Source of the DNA: Ifrita kowaldi
Taxonomy: Eukaryota > Chordata > Aves > Passeriformes > Cinclosomatidae
Assembly (NCBI GenBank): GCA_013398055.1
Contig: VZRS01012042.1
Span: 62,001-126,000 of the forward strand
Length of the DNA: 64,000 bases
Direction of reading: 5' to 3'
The notes beneath the pieces were generated by a model that saw only the letters and a list, made by a program, of their open reading frames with translations, was not told where the DNA came from and made no database searches. Position numbers and translations under genes: made by a program. Of the stretch, positions 23,501 to 37,889 are shown piece after piece. The stretch's first letter is position 1, and each line of letters opens with the position of its first letter.

Positions 23501-26500
23501 TTAAGCCTGCTGCTAGGTCACCTATAGATGCTTTGGAAATTTTACTCATTGTTTTTACTCTCAGTTCTTTAGCTGTCATTCAGTCAAATATATCCCAATT
23601 CTGCAAGTTTTTAAGTACATTCTTAACTTTCCATGAAACACAATGCAACATAATCATGAAAATTATGATAAAACCCTTGTAAATTACGGCTTTAGCCATC
23701 GGACTTCTGACTGTTGTGGTTTTCTGAGTGTTTTTCTGAGTTTTGCTGGCTTTGCAAACTCAAGATAGAAGAAACCTATGTAACACAACATGACATCTGG
23801 GGAGTTGCACCAGCACCACTTTGAAATGCAGGATCACCCACTCTTTTCTGACAAATCCGATTGTACAATGCCTAACTATCTGCATGAAAAATCATTGTGT
23901 TTGGGCTCTTCCTCAAAACTGGAAGTTTTCTTCCATTTCTAGTAGTTAAAAAAAAGGTGATAAAACTGGCCAGCTACTTTTTTTTTTTTTTCCTAATTTA
24001 CAAATGTCTTCCATCCTCAGAAGGAGCCCTGAAAGAAATGCTGCTCCTTTTCTTTTTACAATCACCACCCACCATCTCATAGCGGGATTTCACTCAAGCA
24101 AAGGCTGAGTCACTTTTTTTCCTCTCCCTTCTTAAAAAATACAATATATTAAAATGCACAGCCTTGGGGATAAGCTTGTTAACCAAACGCTGAAGAGTAG
24201 AATATTCACTCCCCCGTTCCAGGTGCCGGGAAAGCTGCTGATTTTATTTTTCAAAAGGCCCAATTTTCTACCTCGAACATACAGCTCTTAGTGGCACTTC
24301 TGTCCAGAGGGGGTAATTCTTTTGCCCAGCATAAATTTGGAGCAACTTTTGCATACCTTGATGTTCAATTCTTTACAACATATAAGAGGACATATTTTGA
24401 AAACTTTCTTTCACCATGTCTAAAAGAGCAAAAATGGCAGTGTCAATGGCAAAAGGACTAGAGAGGAATGTCCTTTCCCACAGACAATTAAGACAATTTC
24501 AAAGATAAAATTCAGGGATGGGACAAGAAAGATGTCAAAGGAAATGTAATATTAAACCTAGACCCTTAAAAAAGCTGAGGATGATATTCAGGGTAATATT
24601 TTCTTGGTAACATAATTTTTCTGGTAGAATCAGCAACCTTCTACAGTAATTAATTAAAATAAAATCATAGTAACACGATTAATTCTCAAAACAAGCCAGC
24701 TTTCCTGAGGTATTTCTGATCACTAGAAACCTAGATTTTCCAACTATATAACATGACTGCCTTTCAGATATCACTATTAAAAGTTATGTTTAAGAGCAGG
24801 AACAAGAATCTCTTATTTTAAAAACTACACAGAATAAAGATTGCAAACATAGGCCAGGGGTCTCAAGAATCGCCTTTAGTCTTCCTTCTAATAAAATCAC
24901 CAATAAACACAGCATTCCCAATAAATGCAGAATACAGAGGATATATACAGACATAATAAATACATTCATATTCATCTGAATTGTTCTTTCACTCAGATTG
25001 ATGGAAATATAGTAGAAATAATCCAGAAACTCACAAATAACCTAGATCTTACTATGTTTTCCCTTCCTCCTGAGAGTGAGGTTTATATGTTAATAAATCC
25101 AAAGGAACTAGATTTCTTTTAAATTGTAAGAGTATTCTAATACAATTCACTGCTAAAAGTGTAGATTAGAACCTAGAGGTACTATAAGGTCATTTTAGAC
25201 ATTTGAAATTTTAATAGTATACAATTACAGTCAATTAAAATGGAACATTTACCTTGCAAACCAGGTTCCATAGATACAAGCAGGAAAGACAAAAGAGTTT
25301 TCTGCCAAGTTTTTCAGCTCCACTGCTCACTTACTAGAAAACAAAAAGAAGAAAATTTATTTAGTAATGAGTTGTACAGAGCTTTTTGAAATGGTGATGC
25401 TTTCAGTGAAAATGCCTTGAGACGTCTTGGAATGATATTTAGCTCCTGTCCAAAAAGGAATAGAAAAGGTTGTCAGAGCCCTAAACGGGTCTGCTGAGGT
25501 AAATGGGGTTAGAGACAATTGATACCTTTTAGTAACACCAAAAAAAGGCATGCACTCGCTGGCACTCAAGGGAAGCAGGCAACTTTGCTGCCTACGGTAG
25601 GACAGAGAGGCATTTACCAGAGGATCTGAAGTTGAAACTGATGAAGCATTAAACCTGAATGGAGACAAAGAACAAAAATTGCTTTAACGGTAGGACTAAT
25701 GGTTTGTCTCTGTTGGTGATGGAACTTGGCACTTCCAGAGATTTCTCCACCCATGTCTCCAACTCTACAGCAGGAAAGGAGGTTTAAGAATGTCTTGCCA
25801 TATTGAATCAAATCTGAACTTTCCATTTATTTTAGCATGACAAATGAAGAAACACCTGTCTTACACAGTGAAGGTTGAGGAGTCAAGAAAAGTTCTAAAT
25901 CACATACGTGTCAGGACCAGAATATGCCTGACAGAACCACAGATTGATTGATAAGCCAGAACTACACTGATACCAAAGACTAGTAATGACTGCTATTTCA
26001 AAATTAATGTGAAAAATGCCATAAACTCTTTTGATCAACATGTCCCACATAAGCTTTTCAGAAAAACCAACCAAAATAACAAAATTATTCTTCTTCCTGT
26101 CATGTAGAAATTACTTCTCCAAGACCTTTCCCAGTGCCTGGAAAAGATGACCCTGCATGTCTACATAAAGTACATTGTAATCTGACAGAGGTTATTCTGT
26201 AAACTGAAAAACATAATATAAAAATGAAAGAAGAATATTATTTAAAACATTCTTAGGATATAATATACAGCAGTTACAGGAAAGATCAGATATTGCAAGT
26301 AGAGGCAAACTTCATGAAAAAATAGAATGTTTTATCTAACTCTCATTCAGCCAGTTTGTTATGTGGTATATAAATATGTGAGTTAGTTCAACCATTTTAT
26401 ATAGTAATATATGGTTTATAATGGGTAAAGTAAATGGACTAATAGCTGAACTGCAGAGTGCATCTGTAACGTAAGGAATTTATGCAACTTGCAGAACCAG

Positions 26501-27091
26501 TCTTGGAAGGCGTCAATGATCTGTCAGCACTCCAGGGTGTGACACCGTCTCCACTAAACACAGTTACTTTCCTAGAGAAGAAGTTGGGTTGCACATTCAC
26601 CAAAGCTGTAGTTTTGGCATGAGATTTGCATCAATTCTCTATTACCTCCCTAGTAGATCATTTCCAAACAAAATGGAAAACTTATTTAAACTCACAGCAG
26701 TATTTTTTTTCAGCCTTTCTTTTCCTAGAGAATTATAACTATTTATCGATCTTGCCTTTTTTTCCCTTGAATCCTTCTCAGAGTTAATACACAATGAAAT
26801 TAGAAGGAAGAAAAAAACCCAAAACAAAATAACTTAAAAACCCACAAAAACTCCACAAAAAAGCCAGTTCATCATGTCTCTAACTTTTTTTTTTTTCATT
26901 TTGTTTATGCTGAAGTAAAAGAGAAATATTTTAAGTACTGTGGTTTTTTCCCTTCACCATTGGTTGGACACATAGCAAACTGAAAATAAGGATGAGCATG
27001 AGCCTTTGGAAGCTGAGAGAATTAAACTCTGAACCCTGCTTTATATTCTAACTAACATTCATAGAGTATTTGTATATCAGATCTAAACAGG
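20583..27091. other. Long unassigned AT-rich stretch
   Basis: T-rich runs lie near 22747-22764 and 23979-23991, an A/C-rich tract near 26800-26865, and a T-run near 26886-26898. The sub-region at about 25380-25830 has minus-strand frames of 103 and 70 codons, Ser/Thr rich, with no motif. No mobile element, RNA gene or exon was recognised. Confidence 0.55.
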
Positions 27092-27318
27092 CAGAAATGG
27101 ATGCTCAGGAAATTCCACCTGAATATGAGGGAGAACTTCTTTAGTGTGAGTGTGACTGAGCACTGGAAGAGATGGTCCAGAGAGGGTGTGTAGTCTCTCT
27201 CACTGCAGATACTCAAAAAATGTGCTCTGGGATGACCCTGCTTGAGCAGGGAGGTTGGATCAGATGACCCACTGTGGGCCCATCCACCCTGACCCACTCC
27301 AGGACTGTGTGATTTCTC
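27092..27318 (+). mobile_element. CR1 LINE 3' UTR fragment, 'gcttgagcaggg' tail type
   Basis: The match runs through 'aggaaattccacctgaatatg', 'gagtgtgactgagcactgg', 'gatgaccctgcttgagcagg' and 'gaggttggatcagatgaccc', ending near 'ggactgtgtgatttc'. This tail differs from those at 1-157 and 17255-17547, so it belongs to another CR1 subfamily. Small deletions and substitutions throughout suggest an older copy. It has no coding part. Confidence 0.9.
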
Positions 27319-28926
27319 TCTTCACCAAAATGTAGCCGCAAAATGGAGTAGCAACATCAAAATCTCCTTCATTAGAGAAGGTCAAGGGTCAAACTGACAA
27401 ATGTTGATAACAACTCCATCTCATTACTTCATTATTTCTGAGGGTAAAACTCAAGTGGTAGGAGAGGACTAGAGGGGTTTTTTATTAAGACCCCAGTGGG
27501 AATTCAACAAGGTCAATACAAGAGGCTGTTAGAGAAGTTAAATTTCTCTGTGGCAATAAATAGTTCCTTCAGAGATAAGTGATTGCCTAATAGGTGGGAC
27601 ACAGAGGAAATAATCAGTTTTCCCAGCTGCAGGATATCATTACTATCTCAGCTCAGAACAAGCTGCCCTTGGCCCCGAGCTGCTCTTTAGGTGGTACAAA
27701 GCTGACGCTGGGGAAAGAGACAAGCTTACTAACCAGGTGTGGAAATGCGAGAGGATAGTCAGTGCCAGTGATTGTACACATGGGGGAAAAAAGGCAATCA
27801 CATTAGATAAAAGAGTATTGTGCATCCCCCAGAGATGAGATTTGGGAGTCTTAGAGAGCTGGTTTATATCAGCTTAGTTGTAAGGAAAAATCTTAATGAC
27901 AAGAATTATTGTGAATGGAAGAGATAAAAAATAGAGAATACTGATAGACAAATAAAAGGAGAGGCTACCACAATTTTCTACAAAACCTTTAGTGGCACTG
28001 AAGAGCCAGATGGTGGTTTATAATATCTATCCGAATAAAAGTTCAAAATAAAGTAAAATATGCATTTCATTCATGGACTGTACATGGAAAACACAGAATT
28101 TTTGCCCCAGATGATGATTATCCTAGATTTTTTAAGGAAAATTTCTTTGCAGGAGTTCCCCTCTGGTAACTCTGGAATATTTTACCTAAATTTGTCTATT
28201 GCAACAGTGTATGTACAGTCTTAATTAAGATGTTGCTTTAAGGAAGAGAAAAACTGTCCCTAAAATCATAGTGACAGTATAATAACAAAACAAGCAGTTA
28301 TCAAAACTAGAAGTCACTAAAGCATATTACTCAGGGACAGCCTGGAAATTGTGAAGATTTCATTGGATTTTTTGGAGCCACATGCCAAACATGTGAAATG
28401 TACTAAGACAGTTTTGCCCTAAGATCAAACAATAAACATGAGCATCATGAAAATAAATCATGTGATCTACATTGACCTACATTGAGAAAATTAAAAGCCA
28501 CAGAGCAAAATGCTGAAACACAACCAAAAAAATAACTGCTTAAACTGCTGAACAAGAAATACTTCAGATTTACATAAGGATGATCTACGTCAGAAGAATG
28601 AAGACCCTTCAGATCTGTATCTTAAAAATATAATTAATTAATTTTATATATAATTTAGTGTAGGATTTCAAGCATAAAATCAATGAATTCCTTATACCAT
28701 AGAATTTTGTAAGGGTAGTGGCCACATTTTTGTTTAGATTAAATCACAGTTGAGGATTTTTTTTACAGAAATCCAAAGAGATGTTACCCAAGATGCACTG
28801 AGGAGAGGAATAGCTTTATTTTAAATCTGTAGTAGTTCAAAACATTACCTTGTAATATATGTTCCTTGTCAAGTATTAATGATTTGAAGATATAAAAATT
28901 TTCACATAAACTTAAGGCAGGCAATG
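27319..28926. other. Unassigned DNA
   Basis: At about 27440-27830 the base composition is less AT-rich and the phrase 'gtgggaattcaacaaggtca' faintly resembles a CR1 ORF2 segment, but the flanks do not support it. A 10-bp unit ctacattgac is doubled near 28468-28487. No gene or confident repeat. Confidence 0.45.
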
Positions 28927-28958
28927 TTTTTTGGTTTGGTTTGGTTTGGTTTGGTTTG
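28927..28958. repeat. (GGTTT)n microsatellite
   Basis: About five and a half exact ttggt units follow a short T-run. It is a pure pentanucleotide array, likely length-variable between individuals. Confidence 0.93.
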
Positions 28959-31900
28959 ACTTGTTTTTCTTTAAATTCAACAGATGTGTTAGATTGCTTG
29001 CAAAACATTAAGCTTAGAGACAGTTTTTTAAAAACCTAAATAAACTAGCTAATAAAAAAGTAAACCATGTTGGTACCACACTTTCTCTGAAAGTATATCT
29101 GAGAGACTTGGTATTGAAGAAATTAATTAAAAAATATCTGCTGCACACCGACATCTTCAAAGAAGACCTGTGAGAGTCAGCTTTAGGAATAGGTAGCAAA
29201 ACTTTTCGAAACTGCTGCTTTTAGTACAGCTGGTAAGTTGTGCCAGACCACTGCAACCCTCAGGCTCCTATTCTTTCTCCTGACTTCATTCCACTCTCCC
29301 CAGCTGAGGGGAGTTTCAGAGCGACACAAAGGAAGTGTAGCTTTGTGAGGGTAGACTTTACACTGAAATATCCACTGCTTCCTATTTGGAGTTAAAGGGC
29401 ATACTGTAGATATGTAGTTGCACTGTAGCATTTCAGATCGTACACAAGAAAATACTGGTAATAACAAAATCAGATATTAAAGCTGACACAGCTACAAGTA
29501 TTGAGTTTAAATTGCAGAAAAACAGATCAAATTCCTATGGAAAAATTCTAAGTATACTTCAGCACTGAAATACAATGTCTATGGGAGTTGTGGAACCTCC
29601 AGCATTTCTGTTATTGTGAAACATGGGTAAATATCTGTCAGAAACCATACATACACAGTGCTGCCAGAAGGCACCACTGGGGGAAGGCAGTGGGAAATGT
29701 ACTCTTGAGAACCCATCCAACTCATCTTGGATGATATTTTCAATAATTTCTAATATTTATACAATACAAACTGGATATGCTTTTGGGTTCATATTTTATC
29801 ATCTGATCTAAAATATACATCTCTCATCACTTTATGTCAGCTATCAGAAGTGATCAAAAGTGAACAAAGGCAATATTTTTAGGCTTAAAATCAAGAAGAA
29901 ACTGGAAAAATGCTAACATTTCCCTTTTTAAATATCCTCAAGATTTATATCATCATCAGATACTACAGTTTCTATTTTAATGATTATGCATGAGAGTTTT
30001 GAAAACTAATCAAGTTCAGATTTTTGAAGCCAAAATATTATCTCATTTCTTTTCTACAAAGCCTATATAAATTTATTGATGCTTTTGTTGAAAGTCAAAA
30101 TATGGAGGCACTCTGCAATAAAATAATGAAATTCTGTCATTCTCTTCATTTTTCATCATATAACCTTCAATTAGAATGAATGCTCACTAAGTCTAATGTT
30201 TAGGAACTATTACAGACAAAATTCATGTGAAGAAGCTTATGGTCTTTGTAAAATCAGTACTTCCAAATATTTATTTTTTATGACTTTAGAAATTTATTAA
30301 TTTGCCAATGAAAGTCACAATATTTGTTCACTATTAAAATGTTGCAAACAAAATGCAAAATCAAAATTATCAAGAAATGAAAGCAAAAAACCCTCACTAC
30401 AGGATAAATGTCAAAGTGTCACCTGACAAAATCATAATCATCTGACTCTCTCCTTTCAGTGTTTGTTCCCTTTGCCATCAACAGCATTCCTCCATAAAGA
30501 CTACTCAGGTGTTAGCTTGATTCCTCTTCCTACCTCTCAAGTGCTCCTCAGGTTTACAGCCCCCTAACAAAATCAACTTACGTGTATCTGGAAAACCAGA
30601 AGGCAGTTTTGTTAACGTCTCAACTATATATATGTATAATCTTTAGGTTTTTATTTCTATCTGTGTTATTCCAAACATTTAGGTAACTAATATAGATATA
30701 AGCCTCCCACTCAAATCTCTCATCCAACCCATCCCACTTCCTTGCATGGTGGATGAAACACTGCTTGGTGTGTGTTACACATTGACAAAATTACAGCTAT
30801 TAAGTATTCCCTAAGGACAGACAAATATTCTGAATATATCTTGCAATGGAATCTCATCATCAGCTCATGTCCAATAACCTGTAATACCACCACTTGTCAG
30901 ATACATTCTCCTATAGCTGTGAATAACTCATGATGGACCAATGCTCTGTAAATCACTCCTATCATTTTGTTTAATTTTGGAGACATTTAGGAATAAATGG
31001 TTAAAATAGCTGGAATTATTACATCAATCTTTAGAGAAATCTGCTCTTTTTACCATGGATAGTGGGAAGACACATAGTCTTCTATGCACCAAAGGCTTGA
31101 AAAAACTGCATTAGATAACAACTCAAAACTGCCAGAGTTAAAGACAAAGCGAAATATGTAACACAGAACAGGACAAAGACAACACAAATATCTAAAAGGC
31201 TCAGTACTCACTTGCACCATTTGACATTTAATCATCACTATTAACTGTAGGTTTCAACCGTATAGAGTTTCACAGAGTGTTTTATTTTGTTGCATGATAG
31301 CTAGTTCAAAGAAATTGCTCTTTGGTAGAAAAAAAGGGTTAATGAAATTATATGACGTATATTAAACTGTTGCAAGAGTTTGCTTTATAAGTTTCCTTCT
31401 ACTTCAGCAAATAGGATGTCACAAGATAAAATGAAGTAACAAGCCCTTTATTCAAGAGTGTTTCCCATTTCAACCAGATAGGGGTTGAGATAGGAAGAGA
31501 GGTGAAATTAAAAGAGCAGGTACTGGAAAAATTTTAATTTGTATGAGAATAAGTCCAACAGTACTCTTGTTTTTTCTACCTGACCATAACCTGTGTTTTT
31601 CAGGTGCCTTCCACCTGTGTAGCTTTCCTGCCTCTATTATTTAAAATAACAGCGTTGCTTCCCATGACATGATGCTTATTTCTTGCAGAACAATGAGTAT
31701 TTTGCTTTTTACCATTAAAAACCAAAGGTAATTTATGCAAGAATTTAGAGAGACGTTCATTAAGAAAAAAAATAGTAAAAAACCGTTTAAATTCAACACC
31801 ACCTAAACTACCTAGTTACGATAATCAACATGAGACAACAAATCCTAGAGTTAAGGCACTGCTTTTTAACTTTGGTGGTAAGCATGTTTCAGCTTTTGTT

Positions 31901-32897
31901 TGTTACTCAAAGTTGCCCTGCATTATTTCTACAACTGACAAAGATAAGAAATATGCTATTTGCTTTAGCCATGGATACACAGAGCAATTTCAGTGCTAGT
32001 GACATGTCTTGACTAAGAGCTGCTAAAATCCATGGGGATTACCAAAGGGGGAGAATCAATGAAGGAATTACTTTGCTTACAGCTTCTCTGCCTTACTCTG
32101 AAACAAAATTGAGTTGCCTCTGAGATTGCCTTTTTCTTCCACACACAGATTTATCCTTATTCATAGTCATATAGAGAAACAAGTGCCTGAATTAAAAATG
32201 TTACCTTTATAAATCTCTGGCATGCATACATAAGAGTTACTATGTTTTACAGCTATAATCTACCTGTAAAGTAATTGATACCTTTTTGCAATATAAAAGA
32301 GAATATGGAACTGTCACTATAACTAAATCAACTTTATATGAATGTTCTTACACTAAGCCAAGCGTTGTTTGACCTTGCACTTGTAACTCGATGGATGATT
32401 CAAGTGTAGACCTGGTTCATTTCAGAGGACTGTGTTTATAATGCACATCTTCGGATTGGGAAACTCAGCTCCTGCACTTAAGGTCTGCAGTAGATTTTAG
32501 TGGAATTGTAATCTGGAAAAGGGTACGAACACTTTTATGATTTCCTTACCCTTTGGCAACATTATTTTCAGGGTAAGAGCTCTAGCAATAAATATTTTGC
32601 AATATAGTCAGAACTTGGTGAAGCTAGTGAAGCAAATCAAAACACTCTAAACTCCAGATGCTTCATTTCATGAGTTCACCCCAAAGCAAACAGATTGCCA
32701 TCTGGGCACACAAAACAGAAAAATAAAATATACCTCTAAAGCAGCCTGTGTTTGGGAGTACAGTGTGTGTAGTATGATCTAGCATACTATGAATTAGAAA
32801 CGTGTTCTACCTAAATGGCATCTGAGATACTACTGAAATACTGAGCTGATATTTCAGATGAACTGTAATATGCTTTAATTCAGCTGATACACACTCC
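28959..32897. other. Long unassigned AT-rich stretch
   Basis: No mobile element or exon was recognised. The longest frame is 94 codons (minus strand, 29183-29467) and has no motif. Confidence 0.55.
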
Positions 32898-32945
32898 AAT
32901 AAAATAAAATAAAATAAAATAAAATAAAATAAAATAAAATAAAAA
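32898..32945. repeat. (AAAAT)n microsatellite
   Basis: Eight exact aaaat units plus partial units at each end. There is no recognisable LINE or SINE body to its left, so I treat it as a free microsatellite rather than a retroelement tail. Confidence 0.95.
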
Positions 32946-35900
32946 AGAGCCAACACCATTGATAACATCTGGACTAGTGATTTATTTTTCCAATTAATTT
33001 CAGACATTCAAAAAACATATTGAGGCTACTTAAAGCAAGGTATTTCAAAGAAAGAACTGTAACGGCCCAAACAAATTGAACTAATTTCCTCAAATGCCTT
33101 TTACAAATCCTCTTCTTATCCTCATACAGGTTAAAAGCTCACTCTATAAATACTTATAAAGCAGATAATAAACTCTTCCCCATGACTTCTACATATACGC
33201 ACATCACCCTTCTTGACAAACTAAAGGATTTTCATAAGGTTTATGACATTTTCAATAATACAAAGACCATGTAGAAGAACTTCCACCAAGTCCAGCTTTT
33301 ATTTTTTTTTTCTACAGAAGGACATTTTATAGCAGCCAATAATCTGAAATGTGGGGAATAATGTAAGATAAAGCCTTTCCTGTACTTTTATACCATGGAC
33401 ATGCTTATTTTCCGAAAACAGGGCAAAGTCAGTAGCAAATATTGTCTGAGAAGTGAACTGTCTCTGGGAAACAAGATAGACACTTTTATTCCTGTACTCA
33501 AAAACTCCCAGCAGTCAGTTTGGATGCAGATATTCTCCACTGTCTTGCCAGATAAAGAAGATATGGGAATCCTGACAGATGGATAGAAAGACTTCAGGCA
33601 GAATCACTTAATATGTTGACTTATTTGTTACTGCAGGTACACTGGCCTTGAGTTAATTCCTCTGGAATCTCTACCACTCGCCAGTGCTCCTGTATTCGAT
33701 GTACTTTCCATTTTGGAAATGCAGAGATCTTAATCATATCAGATCTCTGTGTTTACAACAATATAGCTCCTGGAAATTCCCTGGTGTTTATGGTGTGAAT
33801 GCTCCTCACATTCCTGCAGGACACTGACACAGGTTCAGGTCAATTTTGGCCATCTCTGCAGTGCATACTGTGGCTTCCTTTTGTTTATGTCCATTAACTG
33901 TAGCATAAGCCAGCATGAACATTGGTCTAATTCTGCTGGACTCAGCTACTAAAATGAGACGATGGCATTTTTATTCCATGCTAATCTGAGATTGGCTCCA
34001 TTTTTTTAAATATTAACATAATTTCTGTTAGGGATTATCTACTTGAGAACTTTCTCCCCCTTATTTTCAAGTTCTCAGTAATTATAGTCTTTGCTATAAT
34101 TGCTCAAAGTCCCTTTGAACTTACAAATGAAATAGATTTAGAACAGGTCTGGAAAAGACTATAAGGTTTCAAGCCTAGTGGAACCAAGATAACTACACCA
34201 AATCCCCAACTACTTTCCCTGACCTTGGAAAAAAAGATATAAAACGGAGTTCACAATCTGACACAGATTTGTGGACTTTTAATCACACTGCCCTGTATAG
34301 AAAAAGGTTCAAGTGTTGCAGACTTTGTGATACAGTGGGGATATCGGCTATAATTTTTGATCTGACTGTTACTATATGAAGTTTGATGAGCTGAAACCCC
34401 TTATAGCTAAAATGTTTGGTTTTTTCCAAACTTAGGGGGGACAAGAAAAATGCTGAGGATGAGCATGACCTATTGAGAAAGTGATAGCAAGCAGATAACA
34501 ACCTTATCCAAATTTATCAGGAATTAACTGGAACTGAATTAACTCTATGGTAGCTTACAGTAGAACTGAAGAATTTAATTTTTAACCTCAAATGGCATAA
34601 ACAAATAAATAAATAATGCAGTACTAAAAAGTCTTTTAGGAAATTTGATGACTCCTTTTTGTGGAAAAAGATGGAATTTTAATGAAAAAAAGTATGTTTA
34701 CTTTTAGGTCATCAATATCACCGACCAGTGCTAAATTAAAATTAAATCTTTTTTCTTTAAAAACTGTACTATGTTCTTAGTGCTATTTTGATCATGTTTC
34801 CTATTTGTTTCAGACAGCAAAACATTTGACTGTCCTCACTTAGTTACTAAATGCTATTTGACTCCTACAATGAAATAAATTTATCTAAAGGCCAAGTGTA
34901 ATCCAAAGAGTAATCTGTTCACTTCTGGAATGCTATCAGATCAGAACTGGATTTGCATCTCTTATGAGCCATTGCCCTCATGGTGGGAAATACAAATTAC
35001 CCTCTAGGTAAGTCAAAAGTAAAATTAATTTTAATTTCATAAATTAAAACCTCTTGATTCCAAATAAAATGAATGCAGAAGTATTTAATTTAAATGTTAC
35101 CACGGGAAGCTCAGCATAATAATGGATTGACATATTTTAATTTTTTCAAGAAAAAATGACTCTGATTTGACAAAAATGATTCCCTACTCAAAAATTCACA
35201 ACCATGTCATTTGAGAAAGGATTATCTTCACAACAGAAATGCACTTTTTACAGTACATAACTTCAAAGGCTGGATTTTTATGGAATATTTTAGGTGTGAT
35301 CATATTTATTAGAAAAACATTTGATAATCACTATTAAAATTTTCAAATTAAAAGAAGGTCAATAATATGAAGTTTAATAAATTAAGAACTATTCCTCCTT
35401 AAGTGATACGATTTCCTTGATTTGTACATAAAAATTTCTTCACAACACTTAGCTTTGATAAACTTTCTTCAAATCATGTGAGTATTTTCTTTCATTTACT
35501 TGCATCTTTACTACATTTTATTTTTTTCTGGAATGAAGTCAGCAGTCTAAAATAAGAGTTTCCAACACTAGGCACAAAATAAGTCATTTTAATATAAGGT
35601 ATAGTAGACAGTATTCCCAGTTAATGCTGTCTTTTAACTTAGGCATTTGATCTTTTTCCTGTAAAAGTAGACGGACCAGGTCATCTTTAAAAAGGTTCAT
35701 GCCTCAGAAAAATAACAGCTGGAAGCAGGAATGGGTCTATAAACCAGCTTTTCATTTTAAGAATGTCTGGATATTGTGGGTGTCTAAGTACTGACCGAAG
35801 AAAGGAGAAAGAAACATTGTGTAAGGAAGAGTTTGGTGGCTGCAGTCAGGACACAGAAAAGTAGTGATTTCCTCAAAAATAGTGAGCTTATTGGTTTCAT

Positions 35901-37889
35901 TGTTGTAACAAAACATGCAGTAACAAAACATCCCTGAAAGAGCTAACCTACGACAGCGGTTTCAAGAAACGTTGCAAAGGTACTTTCTGCCCTCTTTGCT
36001 TGAGAGTCAGTAGAGCTTTTGGATACCTGGAACATCTGGAGATTAGGCTAGTAGTCTCTACATCTTTCATATCTGACTACTTAGGAACAACATTTAGTGT
36101 CCATGACCGACTTGAGTCACAACCCAAATTTTAAGTAAAGAATTGCTAACTGTCATTCTTTAATGCAAATAAATTAGTAGGCTTAGTACTTTTGTATAAA
36201 ACCATTAGTTTTGTTTGTTTAGTCTCCTGTAAAAAAAATGAGTACAGGAGATTTTTAATAATGCCTTCTTTTTTTTTTTTTTAACTAAGGACCAATAAAC
36301 AACTACTTCAATAAGAATAATTTACTAACATTATTTATGTACATGTTTCTTGTCATTCATGGAGTGAAAACTCAGGATAGTACATCTATGTGCTACATCT
36401 ATGCTGTAGTCTTTAGCCCTGAACAGTGTCAAGCCCAGAAAGCACATAACCATCACAGACAAGAAGCTAAGCCATCTGCTCAACATTTGCATAAGTAAAA
36501 ATAAATGGTTTTATGCTGCTGCTGTATTTTCTATCACTATGCCTGAAAAGCTAATAATGCTTTCAGACATGTCTCAGACATCTGTGTTTAAAACAAAATA
36601 ATAATTAATTTTACAAAATATCAGTGTGCACTATTTTTCCTGTGATTAATAAACATAATTACATCAACTTGTAATATTTAGGCAAAGCACAAGCATCATC
36701 TTTGAGATATATTTTTTTTACTTGTTAGCAGGGCTACAAACTGTGATGGAATTCCCCACGTTGCCTAGAAGGACCAGAAATGAACTGAAACTCAGTGATT
36801 GACAATCGACAGTCAAGAGTATCTTTCCATTCCCAATAAAACCTAACAAGCAGTACTGTTGCTGTTGCTGTTGCTGATTCATATCAACTATGATATGAAG
36901 TAAAACACTTAGGTATGGAATTACTAACTTTTCAGTCAAGGTTATATTTTTCAGAGTCACAATGTAACTACACACTTCAGCATCTTATTAGCAGTACATG
37001 AATGACTCAGAAATTTAGGCACAGAAAAATACAGCCCCCTTATTCAAGCATATTCGTTTAATATAAAAAATGTTTAAAATACAATAGAAAAGGTCTTAAC
37101 TGAATTTTGCCAAATCTTAATTATAGAGTCCCATTATTTTTTGTAATTAATTTACAGTTGAATAGTATCTCTAAGAGGACATGCAAATCAGAACTATGAT
37201 GCTGCACAGAATTCCAATCATACTTGAAAGCCCCTGATATGCCAGCAAAGAAACCTATCTGAAAACATTTTAATGGGAGGCCAAAAAAAAAAGGTCTTAA
37301 AACTTCAAATTCTGTGTGCTTGCAAAGAGAACTCAGAGATTCCATTTCTTTCTATAATTTTAAAAATAAACTTCTTTGGCATTGTAATAAACAACAGAAT
37401 ACTGTCTAATATTGTCTACAAAATATGTGGGTCTACATAAAATGATTGCTATGTACTTAGCAGTATCTGTTGCAGGGAAAAAATAAAGACATTCAAAACA
37501 TGTTTGATTTAACTTATAAAGAAGATTTACTTGTCTTTTGTTGTTGAAAAATACACATAATCTGTAAGATATTCCTTTCTGTACAAAGAACAGTGAGAGT
37601 CACTGATTGAGTTTTTGTTCATAGCTCCTTTCCAGGAAAGAGTGCCATTTGCACCGTCCAGAAACTGTTTGGTTTGGGAAGATTTAAGAAGTTACTGAGG
37701 CCAAACAAGAAAGCTGACATGTATCCATACCGTAACACACACCCCCCCTCCCTTGCCAGTTTCCTTCCCAGTTTTTACACCTGCCTTCAAGGAGGGAGAA
37801 GCTCAAGTATGGTAACTCTTGTTAACATCTTACAGAAAAAGGAAGAAAAATGAAGACCAATAGGCAGTCCTGAAGGGTGTTTTTTCTGT
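32946..37889. other. Long unassigned AT-rich stretch
   Basis: Contains a T-run near 33303-33311, a 9-bp inverted repeat tctcctgta/tacaggaga at 36223-36251, a T-run near 36269-36282, a (CTGTTG)n run at 36856-36876, and a C-rich run near 37742-37752. No gene or named mobile element was recognised. Confidence 0.55.
36856..36876. repeat. (CTGTTG)3.5 microsatellite
   Basis: Three and a half exact ctgttg units. On the minus strand it reads as seven consecutive Gln codons in an 85-codon frame, but nothing else about that frame looks like a protein, so this is annotated only as a microsatellite. Confidence 0.9.

Noticed and set aside
27440..27830. Possible further CR1 ORF2 fragment
   Set aside because: Only one phrase near 27497 resembles CR1; neighbouring sequence does not follow the consensus.
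36718..36975. 85-codon minus-strand frame with seven consecutive Gln
   Set aside because: The Gln run is produced by the (CTGTTG)n microsatellite and the rest has no protein-like features.
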